A stretch of 64,000 bases of DNA, from assembly GCF_963678635.1 (NCBI RefSeq), contig NC_087068.1, forward strand, positions 21,729,029 to 21,793,028. Reading direction: 5' to 3'. Each line of letters opens with the position of its first letter. Position 1 is the stretch's first letter. This document shows, piece after piece, positions 20,822-31,445 of the stretch. The notes beneath the pieces were generated by a model, which was not told the DNA's origin, ran no database searches, and was given only the letters and a program-made list of their open reading frames with translations. Made by a program: the position numbers and the translations under genes. The stretch is from Symsagittifera roscoffensis (taxonomy: Eukaryota; Xenacoelomorpha; Acoela; Convolutidae).

Positions 20822-21326
20822 AAGACTGCTCGAATCAGGGCGAACCCCTGAATGTTCGAACTGCCTTTTGAGGTTTATGGAGCAGTAACAACAAAAAAAT
20901 TAAATTTGAAAATTTGAAAATTTTTATGAAAATCATCCCCCCTTACGCCATATAAAGTACAAAAAGATAGGTTTCGCTCAAGTGTAACGAAAGAATTATG
21001 GCAAATAAGTTTCTTTCAACAGCCAACTTGGAACGATTTCAGACGGATTAAATCTCCACTTACGCGCGTTAATAGCGCGAAATATATCGCGAGTTAATTT
21101 TCCCAAATTGGCCAAAATGACAATCTTTAAACCCCCATAACTTTACGAAAAATGGTCACAGGTGAAATATCTTTTCAAATTTAAGCACTGGACAACAATA
21201 GCTTTCGAATGATAAATTTAAAAAATTCCGTCAAAAATGGCTAATTAAAAAGTCGAAATTTTTCTGAAGAAAAAAAACCCACCCCGAGCACAAATATTCG
21301 GTTACTTTCGTACCGAAAGTCGGAAC
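20822..21326 (+). mobile_element. Family Z element, copy 1
   Basis: It begins AAGACTGCTCG with a CAGGGCGAACCCCTG mini-palindrome, and ends CGAAAGTCGGAAC. A central GCGTTAATAGCGCGAAATATA block is imperfectly palindromic. It splits a unit of the surrounding tandem array between ACAAAGCAAAC and AAAAACGAATCG. Confidence 0.75.
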
Positions 21327-21605
21327 AAAAACGAATCGACTCAAAAAAGCACTCGCTTGAATTGATCTCATTCGATCAGCTAATATTTTCGGCACAAAAT
21401 ACGAATACAAATTTAGATATGAACGCGGTTCTATTAGCTTCATTCAAGCCCTGCAAACTGTTAATATGGTTAACTGACAGTAATAGGAGAGGAGTTTAAG
21501 TGAGTTTTAACGAATTGAAAAAAAAACTAATCGGCTCAAAATAAAGCACGCGCTTCAATTAGCTTCATGCAATTACAAAACCGATGCTCACTCTGTTACT
21601 TTATT

Positions 21606-22122
21606 GTTCCGAATTTCGTAATGAAAGTAACGGAATATTTGTGCTCGGGGTGGGTGTTTTTTTCTTCAGACAAATTTCGACTTTTTAACTAGCCATTTTT
21701 GACGGATTTTTTTATATCAATCGAAAGCTAAACTTATTGTTTCTCTGAGCTAAACTTTGAAAAGATACTTCACTTGTGATCATTTTTCGTAACGTTATGG
21801 GGGTTTAAAGATTGGGACAATTAATGCGCGATATATTTCGCGCTAATTACGCGTAAGAGAGATTTAATCCGTCTTATAAATTGTTCCAAATTGGTTCAAG
21901 GAAGCTCATATATCATAGTTTATTTGTTAAAAGGAGTAAAATCTATCACTTTGTACTTAATATGGCGTGTGGGGTGATGTTTTCACAAAAAATCTCAATC
22001 TTTTTAAAAAAAAATCTGAATTTCATTTTTAGTACATTTAATTTTTTCATATTATTGCTGCTCCATAGATCTTAAAAGGCAGTCGGAACATTCAGGGCTT
22101 TGCCCTGATACGAGCAGTCTTG
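21606..22122 (-). mobile_element. Family Z element, copy 2
   Basis: Inverted relative to copy 1. It starts GTTCCGAATTTCG and ends GGGCTTTGCCCTGATACGAGCAGTCTT. The interior is the same, including GGTTTAAAGATTGGG and GGCGTGTGGGG. Confidence 0.78.
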
Positions 22123-22837
22123 TTTTCCTTGTCATCTGCCAAATTTTGTTTCGAGTTTTCTCTCTTATCATTCTCTTTCTGGTTATTTGAGGCACTAGAA
22201 AGCAACATAGCAGCAGGGTTCTTTTTGAAACCATGATTTACACACTCTATACAAAAAATCGTTTCGTTATACCGTCGTAAACAAAAATACATACATACAA
22301 AAAAAACATACAGCCTTCAAGTTGATTATTGTTGAAAAATTATAAAAATAACACAGCAATATCAAATCAAAATTCGAACAAAACACATGATCATGTTATA
22401 CATTTTTACAAATCGTCAATAGATTTTTAATAAAATGAATCTAGAAAATGGACGCTCTAACTTCAATCAAACATAAGTTGAGATAAAACTTGAGCAGTTC
22501 GCTTGAACAGAAAGAGTAAACACATCAAAAAACTTGATGCGTAAAACTTATTTTTTAAACAAAATCATAAATATCCGAAACAAATGAAAAAAAAATAACG
22601 GGTTGTTATATCTGTCAAATCAATTGGCAATGGTTTGCGGCTGATTTTCCTTTAAGGTTGGAACATGTGATCCGACGGAAAATGATCCGAGCTCAAGGCA
22701 GAGGTCAACTGCAAGCCATAATTGCCAGGCAAGCTCATTATGGAGCCAGGCAAGCTCAAAAGGCGTCTCATGGTCTCTGTCTGAAGATCCGGATCATGGC
22801 ATTTTGCACTTTCATTTGGTGCAGACTAAAACGTTTG
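22123..22837. other. Intergenic stretch, no gene recognised
   Basis: Mixed AT-rich sequence. A local direct repeat, CAGGCAAGCTCATTATGG and CCAGGCAAGCTCAAAAGG, occurs at about 22725-22765. No coding signal or TE terminus is seen between the Z and X copies. Confidence 0.4.
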
Positions 22838-23054
22838 GGCTCTTTTCCAGTTTCCCCCCTTTCAAAATCAATTTTGAAAAGCTTATATAACCTTGTCATA
22901 TTGCAATGAATTTTAGCGTGGTGAACAAATTGACAACTGTGAACAGATTTGTTCTTCATACTGTACAGCGTAACATCACGCATTTAGCCGTAATAACACG
23001 TAAAACAAACATAAAACTCGGTATTTTGAAAGGAGGGGAAACTGGAAAAGAGCC
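22838..23054 (+). mobile_element. Family X MITE
   Basis: The termini are GGCTCTTTTCC and GGAAAAGAGCC. The flanking octamers AACGTTTG and AGCGTTTG match at 7 of 8 positions. It is the reverse-orientation partner of the 11960-12165 copy. Confidence 0.83.
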
Positions 23055-23106
23055 AGCGTTTGCAGTTTACGGAGAAACTGCAAGTCCGTCGCCAGTTTTC
23101 CTTTTT

Positions 23107-23606
23107 GTTCCGACATTCGATACGAAAGTAACGGAATATTTGTGCTCGGGGTGGGTTTTTTTTCTTATGACAAATTTCGACTTTTTAACTAGCCATTTTT
23201 GATGGAATTTTTTTTATCATTCAAAAGGTATTGTTGTCCTGAGCTTAAATTTGAAAAGATATTTTACCTGTGATCAATTTTCGTAAAGTTACGGGGGTTT
23301 AAAGAGTGGCATTTTGGCCAATTTGGGACAATTCACGCGCAATATTTTTCGGAGCTATTAACGCGTAAGCGGAGATTTAATCCGTCTTATAAATCGTTCC
23401 AAATTGGTTGAACGAAGCTTATTTGCCACAATTGATTTGTAACAAGGAGCGAAATCTATTCTTTTGTACTTTATATGGCGTGTGGGGGCTTGATTTTCAT
23501 TAAAAAATTTCAAATTTTAGAAAAATAAATTTTCATTTTATTTTACTTCATTTAATTTTTTAATGTTATTACTGCTGCTCCATAAACCTTGATACGAGCA
23601 GTCTTG
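23107..23606 (-). mobile_element. Family Z element, copy 3 (internal end deletion)
   Basis: It starts GTTCCGACATTCGATACG and ends CCTTGATACGAGCAGTCTT. It lacks about 30 bases (the CAGTCGGAACATTCAGGGC block) near its right end that copy 2 retains. Confidence 0.75.
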
Positions 23607-23828
23607 TTGATAATTGTTTGCTAATTGGAGTTGCTTCTCCAAACTCTGCAGTACTTGACTGTTTTTGACAATGCAATCTGTCATCAGCTGCTCCTTTTAC
23701 TCCCTTTCTGGGTACTCATTTTGACAATGAGTGACTACAAGATTGATGCCAATTTTTTTGTTTCAAGTTGAAAGTTAGGTTGTTTCTGTAAAAGGTTGAA
23801 AAGTACACGCTTCCGTAAGCGCCAAGCA

Positions 23829-24332
23829 ACTGCTTCCGTAACTGCCTTTTAAGTTCTACGGAGCAGTAATAACATTAAAAAATTCAATGAAATAAAACAA
23901 AATGAAAATTTTTTTTCTTCTAAAATTTGAATTTTTTGATGAAAATCATCACCCCACACGCCATATTAAGTATAAAAGGATAGATTTCACTCCTTGTAAC
24001 AAACCATTTATGGCAAATAAGCTTCTTTTAACCAATTTGGAACGATTTCTAAGAAGGATCAACCCTCCGCTTACGCGTTAATAGCGCGAAATATATCGCG
24101 CGTTAATTGTCCCAAACTGGCCAAAATGGCAATCTTTAAACCCCCGTAACTTTACGAAAAATGATCAAAGGTGAAATATCTTTTCAAATTTGAGCTCAGG
24201 ACACAATACTTTTTGAATTATATTTAAAAAATTCCGTCAAAAATGGCTAGTTATAAAGTCGAAATTTGTCTGAAGAAAAAAAACCCACCCCGAGCACAAA
24301 TATTCCGTTACTTTCGTATCGAAAGTCGGAAC
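23829..24332 (+). mobile_element. Family Z element, copy 4
   Basis: The left end is altered (CAACTGCTTCCGTAACTGCC instead of the usual GACTGCTCG start). The rest matches, ending TTCGTATCGAAAGTCGGAAC at 24332. Confidence 0.75.
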
Positions 24333-24704
24333 AAAAAAAAAACCCAAATTGGCTCAATAGATAGCAAGCGCTTCAATTAGCTCCTTGCGATCAGCTACCA
24401 ATTCCATCGCCAGTTACAAATACATGCTTCTAGATGCAGGCTCTTCTATTAGTTTCATGCAATCTGTGTAAACTGTTTTTCTGTTGCATTTTCAGGAGTA
24501 TAGAGAAGAGTTTTATGCGAGAAGAATGAGTTGGTCATTAAATTTATTCACATTATTTTCATATACTCTTGATGATGTCACCAAAAATTCTAATGTAGGA
24601 TGCCGTGTTAGGGTGCATCCTATCAGACCAACCAGCGGTTCGTGGCCGTTTCGCTGGACAATCTCAAGGACAAATCCCTTCATCCTTTTCTCTTGGCATG
24701 TTGC

Positions 24705-25135
24705 TGTTAATGCTACATAGCATTAAGTTGAAAGTATAGTTTAAAGCCAGTATAGTTGCTTAGCAATACCAGCTATGTAGCTCAGCGTATACATAGTGCG
24801 TTTCGGGGAGTTCGGCGTGGGTTCAATTCTCACGTAAGTCGTTTCATTTGAGAATCCTATTTGAGCCGAACCTGACAGAACATAAAATGCTAATATTTTA
24901 ATCGGTTCAAAATTGGTTTGCAATTGAGTTTCTATTAATTAAACTGCGTGAACTAAGTATGCACTCATTGTGAAAAAACACATAAATCACACAAATCAGG
25001 GCATGAACAAACCACTTTTTAACTTGATGCGTGTAATGTTGTTGCTAATTCCGTGCAATATAAATTACTGAAGTTCGCCGTTTCTTGATTCTCTTGAATT
25101 AAACCGATTCTTTTTCCAGTTTTTGTTCGAGTTAT
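24705..25135 (+). mobile_element. BEL/Pao element 5' LTR
   Basis: It begins TGTTAATGCT and matches 33068-33491 with scattered substitutions and small indels (for example ATCACACAAATCAGG against ATCAGG). The right border is placed where similarity stops (GAGTTAT). The primer-binding site lies about 20 bases further on, so the true end may be nearer 25150. No clean target duplication is seen (GTTGC before, GTTTA after). Confidence 0.85.
24772..24840 (+). promoter_or_regulatory. tRNA-like A and B boxes inside the 5' LTR
   Basis: TAGCTCAGCGTATACATAG resembles a tRNA D-arm and A box. GTGGGTTCAATTCTCAC is a near-perfect T-arm hairpin with a B box. The acceptor stem does not pair, so this is not a complete tRNA. 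The 3' LTR keeps the same pair (33138-33204). Confidence 0.45.
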
Positions 25136-25154
25136 AAAAAGGGCCAGAATATTT

Positions 25155-25171
25155 TGGTGCCGCGACTCGGG
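25155..25171 (+). other. Primer-binding site of the BEL/Pao element
   Basis: TGGTGCCGCGACTCGGG starts with the TGG complementary to a tRNA 3' CCA and lies just downstream of the 5' LTR, as expected for minus-strand DNA priming. The donor tRNA cannot be named from the window. Confidence 0.7.
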
Positions 25172-26260
25172 AATTGTTATCCGAAAGCAAAATACATCTG
25201 TAAAGTTTTGTGCGACCTCAAATTGAACGAAACCCATGCCAATGGTCAGATTACGCGAAAACTCAAACTAGTGCAACCAACCGAAAAATCAAAAACAGGT
25301 CGATTGGCCGAAAGTCAGAAACTGTGAAAAACAACCCAGTTAACGAAATCAAGTACGGTGTCGCTTGCCGAGTTTAGCCGAACCGATACGATCAAAACAT
25401 TTTGCCACAACAGCAAACTATTTTTGTCGAAACAACCATTTCCTGTAGCAGTATCATCCCAAAATCAGCCTTAGTCAAAACAAAGCCGACAACCCAGAAG
25501 GCCGACATCATACAAGGCTGAAAGTGGTATTTTATGGATTCTTTGTGGACTTTTGGTCTGAAGCTCGGTGAACTCCCTGCAGAAAAACTTGTAAGATCGA
25601 ACCTGTGTTTTCAACTAACTTTTAGATTCTAATTTGTGCTAGTTTTTTAACCACAAAAAATGCAACTTTTTTGACTATCAGTGCTATGAAACAATATACG
25701 ATGTAATTGATTGCAAACCGATAAGACCCTATTAGACACCCTAATACTCGTGCATACCCAGTACCCTAGTACCCCAGGAGTGTCTCGAACCCAAAAAATT
25801 TTGTGAAAAAAAAATCCAGAAAATTTTCCAAAAAATTTTCGTAAAAGTTTTTTTCAAAAAAAAACTTTCTCGAAAAAAAAGTTTATACCAACTTTTCCCA
25901 ATTTTCCCAATTATACCCGATTTTAGAGCAAAATCGGAAAACACCATTTTCGTCTCGCACGTTCAACCGTTTAAACCGTCAATCGTGTCGAGTAAATTTT
26001 TTGAATGAATACCTACCTCGGTTTCCTCCAGTGGTTGGATAAACTTTAAAAATTTGCTCGGCTCGCCCCGTTTTCGGCCGCATACCGCCGCGACCGTTAC
26101 TACTACCGTTTCGCCGTAACGTCGTTGAGTTTAACCGATAAACCGTACGCGTTAACTTAAATAGTACTGAATCTAAGCCTTAGCAAACCTCACAAAACCC
26201 TCAGCTAGGGGCTCTTAAAGTTATTATCGTGATAATTTTTTTCTTTTCATTTCTATGTGA
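25172..26260 (+). other. BEL/Pao leader region, non-coding
   Basis: About 1 kb of leader with no supported frame. Bases 25790-25950 are low-complexity A/T with repeated AAAATTTT-like words. The 2-kb distance from primer site to gag is long. Confidence 0.5.
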
Positions 26261-26287
26261 CGACTTTACATCAACAGACTCCTTAAA

Positions 26288-26973
26288 TTGATTGCCATTA
26301 AAGCAACCGTATCGCTTATCACTCTAATGGTGTTCATCATTGCTGCGAGTTCTCTCCATCACTCCGTAAATACATTACCATTAACTCTACAAAAACGCCT
26401 CGACGACACTTTTAAAGCAGTTCCAGGTTTAAGCTTTAATTTGAATGCAAATAACCGGCAAAAGACTGTTCAATATCTTTTAAGCAGCTCCCCTAAATGT
26501 ATGATAAAGAAAAATTTATAATTTGGCACAATGTTATAAAGAATTCCTTGAGCAAGCATAGATCAAGCAACGATAACCCACATACACCAGAAAGTCTGAT
26601 TAAAATTTTAAAAGAATAAAAAAACAAAATATCAGCCATTTTTTACGTACACCGTCAAAATACCCCCAACATTTATGGACATTGGGCTGAAACAGGAAAA
26701 TTAACCATTAATGTGACCAAACTTTTAAAATCAAAAAGAAAAGCTAGCAACAAAGAACTAATTAGTAAGCTTAAATTAATTCATCCTCCGGCGTCTTTAG
26801 AAATAAAAAATTTGAGAATCATTCGACCTTATTTCCCCAATCTGTCCAAACTTATCAATAAAGTTAAAAGTCTTCGAACGAATTCGAGGAAAAGAAAAGC
26901 AGATAAGCATAAGATTTCACAAATGACAACAGTCGAAGAATATTTAACATTTGTTAGGCATTATAAATCTTGA
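26288..26973 (+). pseudogene. Unidentified broken ORF in the BEL/Pao leader
   Basis: Two frames together cover the region: 26288-26521, then a second frame open from about 26520 to 26973 with one stop near 26620. The first part has a hydrophobic segment (SLITLMVFIIAASS) like a signal peptide or anchor. The second ends in a lysine/arginine-rich stretch. There is no ATG at the very start; the first is 14 codons in. I recognise no domain. It may be an extra element gene placed before gag, or a captured sequence. Confidence 0.35.
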
Positions 26974-27238
26974 TTTGTTTTTTTTTTCATTAGTTAAATT
27001 CATCTTTATTTTCAATCTTGTAGTTTGTTGTCCTTCTGTTCCGTAGGCAACGAGAATTTTAGGGTTCTTGCGAGGATCCTCTCGTTCGGTATATGCGCGG
27101 CTACTTGAATTGATTTTAGTTTGATTCCGTCAATCGACACTAAAAAAATTTTTTTTGCTCTTAAAAACAAAAAACGAATATTTCAAACGAGCTTGATCTC
27201 GGCCAGAAGCTAAACAAAATTTATCTTGCCAGAAAGAG

Positions 27239-28093
27239 TTGGAAACAAATCATTTTGATTACCATGCCAAAAATATGGAATGTATAAGTGCGAATGATAG
27301 ACCAGCTAAAATTGAAACGTACATCAAAAAAAATAGCATTTGCTTACAAAAAATTATAGAGAAAAATGATGAGCTTAAATCTTTGTCTATGCACAGCAAC
27401 AATGCTGCTGAAACAGTAAATCAACTTGAGTTTTACCTAGGATCTATCACTGCAAAAAATGACGATGTATTAGGTCTAGCTAAAAATTACTTTCAAATTA
27501 AACATCAAGAGGACCAGGTAGCAACTGCACGAACCCCAACGCCGAGCGAATCCGTCCGTTCCAAGAAACCCCTTTCACAGCGTTCTAGGATTGCATCAAT
27601 GACTTCGAGTGAGCGTCGAAGAGAAGCAGCCCTTGCAAAAATTAGACGCGAGGAAGTTGAACGCCAAGTAGAGGCTAAGCTTCGTTTGAAAAAGCAAGAG
27701 ATCCAGATTCAGTCGATGAAGGGTCAACTTGATCTTGATGTGGTTGTAGAGGAAAGCCGTCAAAAGCTAGCTGAAGCAACTATCGAAGATGACAGTACGT
27801 ATGAGCCACAGGAACAGCTACTTTTGACCAACCTTTACAACTACCACCCTTTGATGCAGAGTTTTCTTCTTTCTAATATCCCGACGAGCTCAATGCCCAT
27901 TGCTCAACAAACCTTTTTCCCAAGTAATTCCGCAAATTTTGTGTACCAACCACTTTTTCCAAATAACGTTGGTCCTCTCAATCCTCCAACAGTCACCTAT
28001 CCCCTAACTCATATTCACTCACACAGCCATCGAATCTTCAACCGTTCACTAGCGGAGGAACAACTTTTTATGTCGGTGATCCTAATGCTGTAG
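27239..28093 (+). pseudogene. BEL/Pao gag-like N-terminal region
   Basis: The frame stays open from 27197 and carries a coiled-coil, charged middle (about residues 115-190, many Arg/Glu/Lys/Gln) followed by a Pro/Ser/Phe-rich tail. Such a helical N-terminal part precedes the conserved gag segment in BEL/Pao elements. No ATG is found at the expected start, and the frame ends at a TAG before the conserved part resumes at 28163. In a working element it would be the structural protein of the particle; here it is broken. Confidence 0.6.
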
Positions 28094-28162
28094 ACGCCGC
28101 TATATGGCCCAATTACGTCCTCGGGCAGTAAACCAATCACTAATCAAGATCTAGTTGAAATC

Positions 28163-28634
28163 TTGACACTGAGCCAGAAAGGTCCCTTGCCTGAGTGGAA
28201 ACTGTCTTCTTTCGACGGAAATCCATTGCAGTGGCCTGAATGGTTTGGTCAGTTTAAAAGTGCAATCGATGCAAAAGTTTTAAGTGATGATGTCCAACTG
28301 ACATATCTCAAAACTCTCGTTTCAGGCAAAGCGAAGAATGCAACTGGAGAGAAAATTGGGACAATCACAGACGATTGTGGCGGCTCTTCTTGAAAATTTT
28401 TTCATTTTTCCACCTCTCAAAATGTACAGTTCAGAAAGCATTATCAGTTTCGCTTCCTGTATATCCAGTCCTGTCGCTGTTTTCAAATCGTTAGGATATG
28501 AGTACGACTTGAAGAGTACATCCGTTTTGAATCAAGTTATTTCAAAATTGCCTCCAAATATGAAAGAGTCGTGGTCTCTCCACTCTCCGCGGTCTCTCAA
28601 AATGTTGGAGACAGCCAACCATTTTAGATTTTAA
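28163..28634 (+). pseudogene. BEL/Pao conserved gag segment (DUF1759-like), frameshifted
   Basis: 28163-28393 has the family hallmark LPEWKLSSFDGNPLQWPEW and LTYLKTLVSGKA. The continuation, with SESIISFAS and KLPPNMKESW, is in another frame (28338-28634), so a frameshift lies near 28345. A TAA follows at 28634. Confidence 0.85.
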
Positions 28635-28676
28635 TGATATGATTGGCTCCGCGACAAGGCTGAGGCACATGAACTT

Positions 28677-29897
28677 ATGCGTGTGAGTCAGAATAAATCA
28701 CGACCTGAGGAAACTCCAAAGACTGGTTTCCATAAACCACCTACAAAAGTTTTTGCCGCAGCTTCAAAAGTTGAAAAACCAACTTATGCTCCGTACCTTC
28801 AGTTCAAGGGTAAACACCCACTCTGGAGTTGTTCTGTGTTTAAGGAAATGACCCCAACTCAACGAGCTCAATTCTCCGCACAAAATAGGTTGTGTTTTGC
28901 TTGCTTTCAACCTGACCACGTGTTCCGAAAATGCCCTAAAGCCCGCAAATGCTCTAAGCCTGGTTGTGAAAGCACCCATAATGTCTTGTTGCATGGTGCT
29001 GAGAAATTTTTCTGCGTAAGGTCTGCAAACAAAGAGTTAAACAATAGCAATAACGCAAGCCATTCAAATTCAAACAGTACCGCCCCGCCGAACCGGAATA
29101 AGCCGCAAACTTCGTCATCGAACGTTGCCAGCTCGCCGACTTGCAAGAAACTAACGGGACTCCTTCCTGTGCTTCAATTGGAAATAAGTTCACACACAGA
29201 CGTGACCACTGCTCTTGTAATGTGCGATTCCTGTTGTATCCACTCATGGGTCTCGGCGGGCCTAGCACAGCGTTTAAATTTAACTGGCCAAAAGCTAGAT
29301 ATTCTGGTAAACGGCTTCAATTCGACGGAATCCGTTCCCACGCAACAAGTCGAAGTGTATGTTTCTGCCAAATTTGACCACTATGAATACTCGTTTAGGG
29401 TTACGTGGTTTGTGAAAGACAGTTTGAGCGTTGGTTCCGAAACCATTGACGTTACCATTCTCCAAGACAGGTTTCCACATCAGCAGCCAATTAAACCTAC
29501 TGTCTACAACTATTCTGACGTTGAGATGATATTAGGGCAGGACGTCTTTCATGCAATCAAGCCTCTCGAATACTTCCAAGGACGAAACCAAAATACTCCT
29601 GTCGCTGTCCGTATGCCCATTGGCTGGGTTCTCAGTGGCCCACTTCCATCACCAATTGTTGTTCGAGACACCAATTTCAAGTGCAATGTTGAAGACGTAG
29701 CACTTGCTGACCATGTGAAGAAATGGTACGAGCTAGAATCGTATGGAACGTTTAAACAAGCTGATCCCCGTTCCTCAGCTGATAAACGTGCTCAAAAAAT
29801 TTTTGATTCTACCACGCTTCATGATGGCAGCCATTATAATGTCGGAATGCTCTGGACTGATGACAACATTCATCTTCCCGATAACTTTTACACTTGA
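28677..29897 (+). pseudogene. BEL/Pao zinc knuckle, protease and start of RT
   Basis: A 406-residue open stretch. Residues 73-86 form a CCHC knuckle (C73, C76, H81, C86) followed by the C92/C97/H101/H106 cluster usual in BEL/Pao. The aspartic protease motif is at 184-187 but reads DSCC where the family has D-S/T-G, so the key glycine is lost. DVEMILGQDVF is the downstream protease core. The end (SHYNVGMLW near residue 380) is the beginning of the reverse transcriptase, which continues beyond the stop in broken frames. Confidence 0.88.
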
Positions 29898-30598
29898 TTG
29901 GTCCAGTTTAAGTCTCTTGAAAAGCGTCTAGAGAAATATTTAAACCTGAAAACTCAATACGCATCAGAGATCCGAAGTGATGTCGAGTAGGGTTCGGTAG
30001 TCCCGGTTAGCCCTCACGACTCAAAAAACCGTTAAGCCCGAGAATGGTACGTACCGCACCACCCAGTTTTAAATCCGAAAAAAACCGGTAAAGTTCGGTG
30101 CGTTTTAAACGGTGTTTCTAGGTTTCACGGCAAATCACTGAATAACTCCCTTCTCGTCGGCCCCGATCTGCTTCAGAACCTTTTATTCGTTTTAATGCGC
30201 TTCCGACAACACAAATACGCAATTTCCGCAGATATCGAAGGCATGTTTATGCAGGTCGGCTTACTAGAAATCAATCAACGTTCCTTGCGTTTTTGTGGCG
30301 GGAGGACCCTACATCAGATGTGAGTGTATTTCAATATACAAGGCATATATTTGGAGCGAAAGATTCTCCGACGTGTGCTAACTATGCTCTTCGCCGAACA
30401 GCCGTCGACAACCAAGATCGTTACCCCGATGCCGCTTACGCCGTGCTAAACAACTTTTACATGGATGACTACCTTGGGTCTGTGAAAAATCCAGAAACTG
30501 CTTTAATGTTAAGTCGCAGTTTAGTTGAACTGCTTAAGTTGGGTGGGTTTAATTTACAAAGTTTATTAGCAACGTTCCCAATTTGTCTTCGAAACTAA
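29898..30598 (+). pseudogene. BEL/Pao reverse transcriptase core, with frameshifts
   Basis: Conserved RT segments are spread over frames. AISADIEGMFMQV (first catalytic Asp, near 30225) and the FYMDDYLGSV box (YMDD at 30458-30469) are intact in sequence. Stops and shifts near 29990 and 30590 break the frame. Confidence 0.85.
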
Positions 30599-31445
30599 AC
30601 CCGCGTAAGACCAGCGCTAACATCAGTAAGGAAATTATTACAGCTGCGATTAATCCGGAAACAACCGCTTCGCATGTTCTCGGTCTCAAATGGGATCACG
30701 TCACCGATACGTTGGTTGTTATCAGAGGAGTCAACCGCGAACACAAAGACTTTGCTACGCAGCGATCGGTTTTGGTTTTGTGTCCTCCTTGTTTGACCCC
30801 ATAGATCTTGTCGCCCCGTATACCGTACGCGCACGTTTGCTACTGAAAGATATCTGGAGATTCAGTGGCCAACAGTGGGACGACCCACTGCCAAATGAGT
30901 TGTGCCGCAGATTCACTGAATGGTACTCTGGCTTGCCAGTTTTAGGGCAGCTCAAAATACCTCGTTGCTATTTTGACTTCCCAGTAGATGAGGTTAAGCT
31001 GCACATGTTCGGTGATAGCTCATTGGACGTTTTCTGTTCTGTAGCATTCCTTCGAGCTCAGAAAAACGCCTATTCTAAATGTCAACTAGCGTTTGCCTTC
31101 AGTAAAGCACGAGTAGCCCCGATGAAGATGCTTTTAATTCCGAAGTTAGAACTTCAGGCTGCGCTTCTTGGTAGTCGTCTGAAGGGTTATATCGAGAAAG
31201 CTCTGACACTGAGTATTTCCAAAGTGTTCAGGTGGACTGACAGCACAACAGTCCTTCAGTGGTTGAACTCGACAAGCAAACAGCCCGTCTTTGTAGCCAA
31301 CCGAGTAGCCGAGATTCTGGAGTCAACATCAATTGACCAATGGTTCCATGTTTTGAGTGGAGACAAACCCGCTGACACCGGAACTAGAGGTATTACTGCT
31401 GATTCCCTCAAGCAAAGCAGTTGGGTAAACGACCTTCCTTTTTGA
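30583..31445 (+). pseudogene. BEL/Pao RT connection and RNase H
   Basis: 30583-30804 continues the RT thumb (TASHVLGLKWD), then the frame changes. Bases 30750-31445 carry SSLFDPIDLVAPYT and an RNase H whose four acidic residues are visible in that frame at D109 (FGDSS), E154 (PKLELQAA), D184 (WTDSTTV) and D229 (PADTGTRG). Confidence 0.85.

Larger units (their letters stand above)
20640..24540 (+). repeat. Old diverged tandem array interrupted by MITEs
   Basis: Units contain GGTTGACTGACAGGAGTAGA, GAGGAGTTTTATGCGAG, then TTGGCTCAATGG and CGCGCTTGAATTAGCTTCATT. Examples are near 20642, 20768, 21340, 21470, 24346 and 24490; the first two are 125 bases apart. Most of the present length is inserted family Z and X elements. 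Confidence 0.6.

Noticed and set aside
24741-24923. Similar minus-strand frames in both BEL LTRs (also 33003-33197)
   Set aside because: The similarity simply reflects the two LTRs being copies of each other. No domain, and the frames run across the LTR boundary.
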